From assembly GCA_024641465.1 (NCBI GenBank), contig JAHEDB010000112.1:1-6915 (forward strand): a DNA stretch of 6,915 bases, in the 5' to 3' direction. The translations under genes were made by a program, and so were the position numbers. The DNA is from Chromatiales bacterium (lineage in GTDB: Bacteria; Pseudomonadota; Gammaproteobacteria; UBA6429; Thiohalophilaceae). Positions 1-5,254 of the stretch are shown piece by piece (the first letter of the stretch is position 1; each line of letters begins with the position of its first letter). The notes under the pieces are model-generated. The model was not told the origin of the DNA. It was given only the letters and a program-made list of their open reading frames with translations, and made no database searches.

Positions 1-66
1 AACAACAACTTACACAGGACAGGACGGACGTATGGCATAACAGGCTCCTTGGCTGCCAATAGAATC

Positions 67-88
67 TATATTAGAATTTTCTAATATA
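67..88. repeat. AT-rich perfect dyad (10-bp arms, 2-nt spacer)
   Basis: TATATTAGAA at 67-76 is the exact reverse complement of TTCTAATATA at 79-88, with TT between. A spacer this short does not favour an RNA hairpin loop and is more typical of a binding site for a dimeric regulator. No gene with a clear start lies immediately downstream on the plus strand, so the target, if any, is unknown. The symmetry is directly visible; a regulatory role is inference. Confidence 0.45.
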
Positions 89-129
89 TGGACCGATATA
101 GCAATATTCAAGCGACAAATCGCACACCT

Positions 130-234
130 GGGCAGGGGATCCCACCAGCCTTACTATCCTGCCCTGAGTGTTCGGTCCGTTATGACGTTAAACCTTCAGA
201 CCGAATCCAGGGTCAACTCAATTCCCGACCCTGG
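130..234. repeat. Three tandem perfect-stem hairpins
   Basis: Three stem-loops follow one another with little space between. Hairpin I pairs GGGCAGG (130-136) with CCTGCCC (158-164). Hairpin II pairs TTCGGTC (171-177) with GACCGAA (199-205). Hairpin III pairs CCAGGGTC (207-214) with GACCCTGG (227-234). All stems are perfect, at 7, 7 and 8 bp. The first two share the same geometry, 7-bp stem and 21-nt loop, without sequence similarity. CAGGG at 208-212 can pair instead with CCCTG at 162-166, extending hairpin II outward and disrupting I and III, so alternative folds are possible. It could be a structured RNA, a repeat element or a decaying remnant; the sequence does not decide. Confidence 0.4.
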
Positions 235-301
235 CCGCACTTAAGAATAGCAAACAATCCGCGCGCTTAAACGTGGCATGCCATCCATAGAGTGCAGGCC
301 A

Positions 302-1063
302 TCAGCGGTTGGTTTTTTTGAGTTCCTGATTCTTTTCGTAGAGCTTTATATATTTGTAAAAATTTGTTGCCATGTGAGAAAAGGCGATGACCAGCCCGGC
401 ATAGCCATCGAGAAAGCCGCGCTTCAATACATAGGTACGAAAGAAGGAATAAGCACCGTTGAGTATGGCCTTGAGGGGCGAGGAATATTTACGCCCGGCG
501 TTGTCTTCGGCAAACAGGGTCGAGTAACGATCCAGCTTGATGATGAAGTCGGTGATGGTCATATAACTGTAGTGCTGCATGTTGCCCGGCCCCAGCTCTT
601 GCTTGTGCATGCCCTCGTCGAGGATGTTCTCATGCACAAATTTTTCATTAAAGCGCGTTATCCGTTTGTTGTAGAGTCGCTTGATCTTCTGATTGTTCCA
701 GCCACAGTGGCGTATCGGGATATCGCGGTAATAGGCGGTGAAGTTGAGGATATAGATGGTCTGCTCGTCGAGCGCCTTGCTCTGTAGCGTGGCCAGCAAC
801 TGCGCGTCAACCACCTCATCGCTATCGACGATCAGGATCCAGTCGTGCCGTGCGTGCGAGGCGGCCTTGTTCTTGGTCGGTCCAAAACCGGTGAACTCAC
901 CCGGGACCAGATTCACATTGGAAAATTCCCTGGCAATCTCGGCGGTGCCATCGTCTGAACCATTGTCGTAGACCACTACGTCATCGAACTCACGCAGCGA
1001 CTCAAGGGTCTTGCGAATGGTGCGCGCGCCATTCTTGACGATCATCACGGCGGATATATTCAT
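302..1063 (-). CDS. Family 2 glycosyltransferase, WaaE/KdtX-like
   Basis: This 253-residue protein is a probable inverting glycosyltransferase with a GT-A fold, acting at the inner face of the cytoplasmic membrane on a surface glycan such as LPS core. It opens with a family-2 nucleotide-sugar fold (SAVMIVKNGARTI at residues 4-16, YDNGSDDGT at 32-40). The metal-binding DSD lies at 80-82 and FVHE at 142-145. The C-terminal part, with HYSY (164-167), GFLDGYAG (216-223) and KLYEK (240-244), resembles the WaaE/KdtX group, whose studied members add glucose to the first heptose of the LPS core. There is no signal peptide; hydrophobic stretches near 205-238 suggest membrane association. Its start codon overlaps the deacetylase stop in ATGA, with AAAGAG just upstream, so the pair is probably translationally coupled. 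Donor sugar and acceptor cannot be read from sequence, so I give no gene symbol. Confidence 0.88.
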   Translation of the reverse strand: MNISAVMIVKNGARTIRKTLESLREFDDVVVYDNGSDDGTAEIAREFSNVNLVPGEFTGFGPTKNKAASHARHDWILIVDSDEVVDAQLLATLQSKALDEQTIYILNFTAYYRDIPIRHCGWNNQKIKRLYNKRITRFNEKFVHENILDEGMHKQELGPGNMQHYSYMTITDFIIKLDRYSTLFAEDNAGRKYSSPLKAILNGAYSFFRTYVLKRGFLDGYAGLVIAFSHMATNFYKYIKLYEKNQELKKTNR

Positions 1064-1800
1064 GCAAAACTCTTTATGAAGGTCTTGTAGCGATATTTAA
1101 ACAGCTTACCCAACGAGAAGATGGAGCTGGGCGAGGTCAGGCGATCGCCCTTGACCCGATAGATCAGGCCTTTCACCCCGTCAAAATTCCGATTGATGCC
1201 GTTACCGATACGCATGGTGTATTGATAGTATTTTTTTGCGGCCTGTAAAACCTCGTCATTATATCTGCCAAACGGAATGATAAAGGTATCGACCTTGATA
1301 TTCAGTTTCTGCTCCAGCACCCGTTTTGATTCACCCAGCTCATACTCCATGTCCACTTCGTCCTCGACCAGATTGCTATGGGTATAACTGTGCGAGGCGA
1401 TCCGCACCAGACCACTATCAACCATCTCCTGTAATTCAGGATAGGTGCAAAACGAGCCATGGGTCCGGTAATTATCTGCTTGATAAATTTCGTCGTGCTT
1501 GAGAGAGAGTCGTTTGTCCGCTGCCAGATTGGTGGCCTCACCAATAAACTTGACCGGTACACCGAGCATGGCGCGCAGTTTAAATTCCTTTAATAGCGGA
1601 AAGACATAATGGTAAAAATCAAAATAGGCGTCATCAAAGGTCAGGCAGACATTGGTTGACGTATCCGACAGGGTATCACCGGGCAGGACGCAGTGATAAT
1701 GGTCCCTGATATAGGCCAGATGTTCACGAAACAGTGACATCTCATTCGACAGACCCAAGTCATCACTGTTTATATGATGATACATCACAACCATTAGCAT
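1060..1800 (-). CDS. Polysaccharide deacetylase (NodB-like, carbohydrate esterase 4)
   Basis: This 246-residue protein should hydrolyse N-acetyl (or similar acyl) groups on a sugar substrate using a divalent metal. The NodB motifs are in order: MYHH (6-9), TFDD (54-57, with the expected catalytic-base and metal-binding aspartates D56 and D57), SHSYTH (136-141, metal-binding H137 and H141) and PFGRYN (176-181). I prefer the ATG at 1800 to one at 1836: AAGGA lies 7 nt before it, and the protein then opens directly with the family-typical MLMVVMYHHI. No signal peptide or transmembrane helix is evident, so it probably acts in the cytoplasm on a lipid-linked or nucleotide-linked precursor rather than on finished polymer; that is inference. 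It overlaps the glycosyltransferase by 4 nt, and the two likely form one operon. The DNA is more AT-rich than ettA, as often seen for surface-glycan genes. Confidence 0.9.
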   Translation of the reverse strand: MLMVVMYHHINSDDLGLSNEMSLFREHLAYIRDHYHCVLPGDTLSDTSTNVCLTFDDAYFDFYHYVFPLLKEFKLRAMLGVPVKFIGEATNLAADKRLSLKHDEIYQADNYRTHGSFCTYPELQEMVDSGLVRIASHSYTHSNLVEDEVDMEYELGESKRVLEQKLNIKVDTFIIPFGRYNDEVLQAAKKYYQYTMRIGNGINRNFDGVKGLIYRVKGDRLTSPSSIFSLGKLFKYRYKTFIKSFA

Positions 1801-1807
1801 AGATATT

Positions 1808-1812
1808 TCCTT
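1808..1812 (-). promoter_or_regulatory. Ribosome binding site deciding the deacetylase start
   Basis: On the minus strand AAGGA sits 7 nt before the ATG at 1800, close to ideal spacing. The upstream in-frame ATG at 1836 would add 12 residues (MGGGDPIVKEIS) not expected before the conserved MYHH strand, so this site supports the shorter protein. Confidence 0.7.
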
Positions 1813-1847
1813 AACAATCGGATCGCCGCCGCCCACATATCCGCAAA

Positions 1848-1877
1848 AGTATAATCACCCCTGTGGCTGAATACCAA
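1848..1877 (-). promoter_or_regulatory. Candidate sigma-70 promoter of the deacetylase/glycosyltransferase operon
   Basis: On the minus strand TTGGTA (1877-1872) and TATACT (1853-1848) are separated by 18 nt. They match the -35 and -10 consensus at 4 of 6 and 5 of 6 positions. The predicted transcript would start about 40 nt before the deacetylase ATG. This lets the sugar-modifying pair be expressed independently of the MCP gene upstream. Confidence 0.5.
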
Positions 1878-1930
1878 CCGTTTTTACATCGACCGGGATG
1901 AGATAGAGACAGCGGCTGCTGACCGAATGC

Positions 1931-1946
1931 ACTCATGCGAATGAGT
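1931..1946. repeat. Small hairpin in the gap after the short MCP
   Basis: ACTCAT (1931-1936) pairs with ATGAGT (1941-1946) around a 4-nt loop (GCGA on plus, TCGC on minus). It lies about 40 nt past the minus-strand stop of the shorter MCP. No T-run follows it, so it is at best a weak or Rho-assisted end signal; the 183-bp gap shows no better terminator. Confidence 0.3.
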
Positions 1947-1983
1947 ATGAGAAGGGACTCGATGGATAACGGACAATAACAAC

Positions 1984-3174
1984 TCAGGTTTTAAATTCAC
2001 CGACGATGTTATTCAAACGCGTCACGAGTGAGGCCAGCGATTCACAGGTCCGGCTGACCTCATGCGTCGAGTTTTTTGAAGCCTCCGCCGAATCGTTGAT
2101 GAGAATGATATTTCGGTTGACCGTCTCCGCCACGCTGCATTGTTCCTTGCTCGCCGCCGCAATGCGGGCATTCATCGCCATCACCACCCCAATCGCACCG
2201 GAGATCTCGGCCAGGGCCTCGGCGGTTTTTTCCGTATACTCGACACCCTGCTCCGCCTTTTTGTGGCCCCGCTCCAAAGTCTCGACCGCCCGCTCCGCCC
2301 CATCCTGCAGGCGGTTGATGATATCGGCAATCTCTTTGGTCGACTCCTGGGTGCGCTTGGCCAGGTTACGCACCTCATCGGCCACCACCGCAAAACCCCG
2401 CCCCTGGTCACCGGCGCGCGCCGCCTCGATCGCCGCATTGAGGGCCAGCAGGTTAGTCTGTTCGGCGATATCGCTGATCACCGAGAGCATTTTACTGATG
2501 TTGTCGGTTTCCAGTTTCAACTCACGCATGACCTTGACGGATTCAGACACCTGCCCGGCCAGATTATCCACCGCCCCCATGGCCTCCACGGTGACGACCT
2601 TGGCTTCATTACCCTGGTTATTGGCCGCCTCGCTGGCCGCGGCCGCCTCGTCGGAGTGGCGCATGACCTCGGTCGAGGAGGCCGCCATCTGGGTCATGGC
2701 CGAGGCCACCTGGCCCAACTGGTCGCGTTGTTGCTGCATCCCCGAATCAGTCCCGCGCGAAATAGTATTCAGATTTTCAAATGCCGTGGTGAGTTCGGCG
2801 GATTGGCTATCGAGTTCACCGATCACCTGCCGCAGGTTGTGCACCATGCGATTAAAATCCGCTGAAATGTCGCCCAGCACATCGTGACTGACCAGCTGAT
2901 ATTCCTGACTGAGGTCTTTGTTACTGACCGCGGCGGTCAGCACCGACAACTGGCGGAGTTTTGAAATCAGGATCAGCCTGACCAGCAGATAATTGACCAG
3001 ACCGATGCTACCACCCGCCACCAGACAACCCAGCACAAACCAGCCATACAGACCGGCTTTCCACTCGACAAAAAACTGCGCATAAAAAGGGAATATCAGA
3101 CCGACACCAAGCCCCAGTCCGATGAAGGACAGAAAAAGTCGTCGCAAAATACTGGGGGGAAAACGCTGACTCAT
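1984..3174 (-). CDS. Methyl-accepting chemotaxis protein without a periplasmic sensor domain
   Basis: This 396-residue protein is a chemoreceptor that should relay signals to CheA through CheW. Two transmembrane segments (about 13-35 and 45-70) are joined by only about ten residues, so there is no room for a ligand-binding domain. A HAMP-like segment (about 71-122) and a long cytoplasmic coiled coil follow. The hairpin tip at 238-274 carries the family signature, including EQTNLLALNAAIEAARAGDQ and GRGFAVVADEVR. There is no C-terminal NWETF-type tether for CheR/CheB. Input may come from the membrane, the HAMP region or receptor neighbours in the array; members of this architecture have been linked to energy or cytoplasmic sensing, but nothing here proves it. 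No Shine-Dalgarno sequence is visible before the ATG, which follows a long leader containing a repeat element. A FliA-type promoter candidate lies about 160 nt upstream. Confidence 0.92.
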   Translation of the reverse strand: MSQRFPPSILRRLFLSFIGLGLGVGLIFPFYAQFFVEWKAGLYGWFVLGCLVAGGSIGLVNYLLVRLILISKLRQLSVLTAAVSNKDLSQEYQLVSHDVLGDISADFNRMVHNLRQVIGELDSQSAELTTAFENLNTISRGTDSGMQQQRDQLGQVASAMTQMAASSTEVMRHSDEAAAASEAANNQGNEAKVVTVEAMGAVDNLAGQVSESVKVMRELKLETDNISKMLSVISDIAEQTNLLALNAAIEAARAGDQGRGFAVVADEVRNLAKRTQESTKEIADIINRLQDGAERAVETLERGHKKAEQGVEYTEKTAEALAEISGAIGVVMAMNARIAAASKEQCSVAETVNRNIILINDSAEASKNSTHEVSRTCESLASLVTRLNNIVGEFKT

Positions 3175-3236
3175 ATAGGTACCCGAAGGTTAAATCTTGC
3201 TACATGCAAAATCACGGCCTGTTTTGGCAATAACGC

Positions 3237-3313
3237 TTAAGGAAGGTCTGACTAATTCGTTATTCCGGCGAAGGCCGAAATGACGGGAAATGCATTAATC
3301 AAAGCCTCCTTAA
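3237..3313. repeat. 77-bp MITE-like nested inverted repeat
   Basis: The terminal arms at 3237-3256 and 3294-3313 are inverted repeats matching at 16 of 20 positions, with a perfect outer TTAAGGA/TCCTTAA. Nested inside is a second hairpin, CGTTATTCCGGC (3258-3269) with GCCGAAATGACG (3274-3285), having ten Watson-Crick pairs, one G-T wobble and one mismatch around a GAAG loop. The core resembles the ATTCCGGCGAAGGCCGGAAT-type palindromes scattered in many proteobacterial genomes. There is no coding capacity, so it would be a non-autonomous or REP/MITE-type element. It lies between the predicted promoter and the start codon of the short MCP, so it should be transcribed as a strong leader hairpin. 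Confidence 0.6.
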
Positions 3314-3330
3314 ATGTATATCCATTCTAT

Positions 3331-3357
3331 TTATCGGCTTCAAATTCAGGATCTGTA
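3331..3357 (-). promoter_or_regulatory. Candidate FliA (sigma-28) promoter for the short MCP
   Basis: Read on the minus strand, TACAGATC (3357-3350), an 11-nt spacer and GCCGATAA (3338-3331). The known FliA consensus is TAAAGTTT-N11-GCCGATAA: the -10 half is exact, the spacer is right and the -35 half matches at 5 of 8. This would put the MCP under late flagellar control and give a leader of about 150 nt that contains the MITE-like element. Confidence 0.6.
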
Positions 3358-3380
3358 AAAATAACCGTGTTATTTTTGCA
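3354..3380. terminator. AT-rich stem-loop between the two MCP genes, possible weak terminator or operator
   Basis: AAAAATAAC (3357-3365) pairs perfectly with GTTATTTTT (3369-3377) around CGT; two more pairs and a wobble extend the stem to 12 bp (3354-3380). It lies 45 nt past the stop of the haem MCP, and on that strand the descending arm ends in TTATTTTT, so it could end that transcript. The stem is GC-poor, which weakens this reading. It also abuts the -35 half of the FliA-type promoter, so a protein-binding role is equally possible. Confidence 0.35.
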
Positions 3381-3424
3381 TATAATTTTTATCCGGCCAG
3401 GTCGCCGGCAACAGGGCGACTACC

Positions 3425-5050
3425 TCAGTTAACCTTGAAACGCCCGACCAGTTCGCGCAGAAAACGCGATAAATCGCAAAGCTCCTTACTGGCCTGCGTC
3501 ACCCCCTGCGCCCCGTCCGAACTTTGTTCGGCCACCTGGTTTATGGAGATAATATTGCGATTGACCTCTTCGACCACGGCGCTTTGTTGCTCGGTCGCTG
3601 TGGCAATCTGGGTATTCATGTCATTGACCCGCGAGATGGCCTCGACAATCAGCGCCAGCGACTCGGTGACCGCGGCCACATCCGCCTTACCCTCGTCGGC
3701 CCGCTGTTGGGCCTTTGCCATCACCTCAACCGCATCGTTCACCCCGGTATGCAATTGCTCGATCATGGTCTGGATCTCATTGGTCGATTCATGGGTACGC
3801 ATCGCCAGGGTCCGGACCTCATCGGCCACCACGGCAAAGCCGCGTCCCTGGTCCCCGGCGCGGGCCGCCTCAATGGCCGCATTGAGCGCCAGCAGGTTGG
3901 TCTGCTCGGCGATCCCCTTGATCACATCCAGCACCTTACCGATATCATCACTGCGCGCCACCAGTACCTGGATCACCTCCGCCGCATTGCCCACCTCGGT
4001 ACGCAACTCATCCATGCAGTTGAGGGCCTCGGTAGCGAGATGGTTACCTTTGCTGGTCTCGGTATTTGCCGAATGGGTGGCCTCGGCCGTCTGTGTCGTG
4101 TTCTTCGCCACTTCCTGGGCTGTCGAGGTCAGCTCAGTCATGGCGGTGGCCGCCAGTTCCGTCTCCTGGCGTTGCTGTGTGACCCCGCGTTCCGCCTGTG
4201 CGGCAATGGTGGAGATCTTGTCCGTTGATTCCGTCAGGTGTTTGGTCCCTTCAAAAACCTCCTGGATGATATGCTGAAACTTGCCCAGCATCTCATTGAA
4301 GGTCTTGCCGAGTACGCCGATTTCGTCGCCATTGTTTACCGGCACCCTTCTGCTCAGATCGGCATTTTCCTCAATATCGTGGACGGCTCGACGCAGGCTA
4401 TTCAGCGGTTTGATGATCACGCGGTAGAGGATGAAATAGATAATCCCACCCCCCAGGACAAACAGACCCATATACATCCCGGCCAACACAAGCAGATGGT
4501 TGAATACCTGTTTATCGATGGCCTGGAGTGAATAACTGATCCGCACCGCCCCCAGTATGGCCCCGCTTTGTACCTGATGACAGCCAAGACAATTGGTGCC
4601 GCGGTTATCTTCGCTGGCGACAATCGCATTGATCACCGTCAGGACACGCCCCTTGTCCGTATCCGACAGCTCGAGCACATTCTGGCCGGCCAGGGCGCGT
4701 CGGTCGAGGGCATCCATGGGCCGGTTTTCATCACCTCCGGCACCGTATAATTTGATGACATTGTCATGGCGGATAATACGCGCCTCGACAATCCCCGGCC
4801 GGGATAGCACCTTTTTGCGTAACAGCCCCCTGTTCGCCATCGAGCCGGTGATCATCATGGTGTTTATCCCATCGAAATAGGAATCCGCCGTGTCCCGTGT
4901 TTGCTGTTCAATGAGCTGCAAGGCCAGATCGGTTTCATTGCTGACCGTCAGGTACATGACCGCGGCCACTACCTGCAGGGTCACGAGCGCGATACCAAGA
5001 TAGACCTTGAGTGAAACAGACAGATTGTTTATTACAGCGCTTATCGCCAT
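3425..5050 (-). CDS. Methyl-accepting chemotaxis protein with a periplasmic c-type haem motif
   Basis: This 541-residue chemoreceptor has a short cytoplasmic start, one transmembrane helix at about 15-36, a periplasmic domain at about 37-184 and a second helix at about 185-210. A HAMP domain (about 211-263) and the MCP signalling coiled coil follow, with the tip at 382-418 (EQTNLLALNAAIEAARAGDQ, GRGFAVVADEVR). The periplasmic domain contains CLGCH at 154-158 (DNA 4577-4591), a CxxCH motif for covalent haem attachment by the cytochrome c maturation system. Known precedents are c-haem MCP sensor domains of Geobacter and Desulfovibrio DcrA. INTMMITGSM (62-71) offers methionines that might be a distal haem ligand; this is inference. 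It probably senses redox state or a small gas ligand. No NWETF-type tether is present. The Shine-Dalgarno sequence is weak (GGGG, 11 nt before the ATG), but the N terminus reads well into the first helix. A FliA-like promoter lies about 80 nt upstream. Confidence 0.93.
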   Translation of the reverse strand: MAISAVINNLSVSLKVYLGIALVTLQVVAAVMYLTVSNETDLALQLIEQQTRDTADSYFDGINTMMITGSMANRGLLRKKVLSRPGIVEARIIRHDNVIKLYGAGGDENRPMDALDRRALAGQNVLELSDTDKGRVLTVINAIVASEDNRGTNCLGCHQVQSGAILGAVRISYSLQAIDKQVFNHLLVLAGMYMGLFVLGGGIIYFILYRVIIKPLNSLRRAVHDIEENADLSRRVPVNNGDEIGVLGKTFNEMLGKFQHIIQEVFEGTKHLTESTDKISTIAAQAERGVTQQRQETELAATAMTELTSTAQEVAKNTTQTAEATHSANTETSKGNHLATEALNCMDELRTEVGNAAEVIQVLVARSDDIGKVLDVIKGIAEQTNLLALNAAIEAARAGDQGRGFAVVADEVRTLAMRTHESTNEIQTMIEQLHTGVNDAVEVMAKAQQRADEGKADVAAVTESLALIVEAISRVNDMNTQIATATEQQSAVVEEVNRNIISINQVAEQSSDGAQGVTQASKELCDLSRFLRELVGRFKVN

Positions 5051-5130
5051 ACGCAGTGCAGCCCCACAGACTTGATGGTGTCAACAAATGGTTATTTTTT
5101 ATGCAGCTTTTATAGCAATCCCTGGGTTGT

Positions 5131-5157
5131 TTAGCGGCAAAAGTCCTTATACCTTAA
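5131..5157 (-). promoter_or_regulatory. Candidate FliA (sigma-28) promoter for the haem MCP
   Basis: On the minus strand TTAAGGTA (5157-5150), 11 nt, then GCCGCTAA (5138-5131). Against the FliA consensus the -10 half matches at 7 of 8 and the -35 half at 5 of 8, with the correct spacer. It is weaker than the site before the other MCP, but the same arrangement upstream of both receptor genes supports it. Confidence 0.45.
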
Positions 5158-5167
5158 TGAAATACCG

Positions 5168-5197
5168 TTGTTTTCATTTTATTCCGGCCTGTATAAG
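5168..5197 (+). promoter_or_regulatory. Weak candidate sigma-70 promoter of ettA
   Basis: TTGTTT (5168-5173) and TATAAG (5192-5197) are 18 nt apart. The -10 is good and the -35 poor. TACAAT at 5213-5218 is an alternative -10 without a matching -35. The intergenic region is shared with the divergent haem MCP gene, so both promoters must lie within about 200 bp. Confidence 0.3.
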
Positions 5198-5254
5198 CGA
5201 GGCATTCCCAAGTACAATCAGCCGATCCTTTTTCAACCAACAGTTTGAGACAAC

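Larger units (their letters stand above)
1..301. other. Left-end non-coding region, no convincing gene
   Basis: This stretch lies downstream of the minus-strand glycosyltransferase and holds no gene I can support. A 60-codon plus-strand reading frame at 88-270 has no Shine-Dalgarno sequence, starts inside an AT-rich dyad and overlaps a run of hairpins. Its peptide contains one CPEC followed by RYDV, faintly like a zinc-ribbon start, but no second cysteine pair follows. What stands out is structure: a 10-bp perfect dyad at 67-88, three tandem perfect-stem hairpins at 130-234 and a short palindrome TGGCATGCCA at 274-283. None of the hairpins is followed by a T-run on either strand, so I see no standard intrinsic terminator for the glycosyltransferase transcript. 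Confidence 0.6.

Noticed and set aside
187..193. GTTAAAC as an integron attC core site
   Set aside because: It fits GTTRRRY, but no partner RYYYAAC lies at a suitable distance upstream and no integrase or cassette is present.
88..270. A 60-residue zinc-ribbon-like small protein (CPEC, RYDV)
   Set aside because: It has only one CxxC pair and no ribosome binding site, its start lies in a palindrome, and it overlaps the tandem hairpins.
2006..2887. Long plus-strand reading frame (293 codons) opposite the short MCP, and a second at 2140-2865
   Set aside because: They lie antisense to a well-supported MCP. The translations are low-complexity (A, S, R or H, G, L rich) mirror products of a GC-rich coiled-coil gene, with no recognisable domain.
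3385..3424. GC-rich hairpins (GTCGCC/GGCGAC, CCGGC/GCCGG) as an intrinsic terminator of the haem MCP
   Set aside because: On the transcribed minus strand they are followed by A-rich ATAAAAATT rather than a T-run.
2361..3913. Near-identical 109-bp DNA segments at 2361-2469 and 3805-3913
   Set aside because: They encode the conserved signalling-hairpin tip of the two MCPs; protein conservation explains the repeat without a mobile element.
3435..4277. Long plus-strand reading frames opposite the haem MCP (280 and 234 codons)
   Set aside because: They are antisense shadows of the same kind; their parallel composition follows the conserved MCP tip on the other strand.
5079..5084. TTGACA on the minus strand as a sigma-70 -35 for the haem MCP
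   Set aside because: The hexamer is perfect, but no -10-like sequence lies 16-18 nt downstream (the stretch there is CTGCAC).
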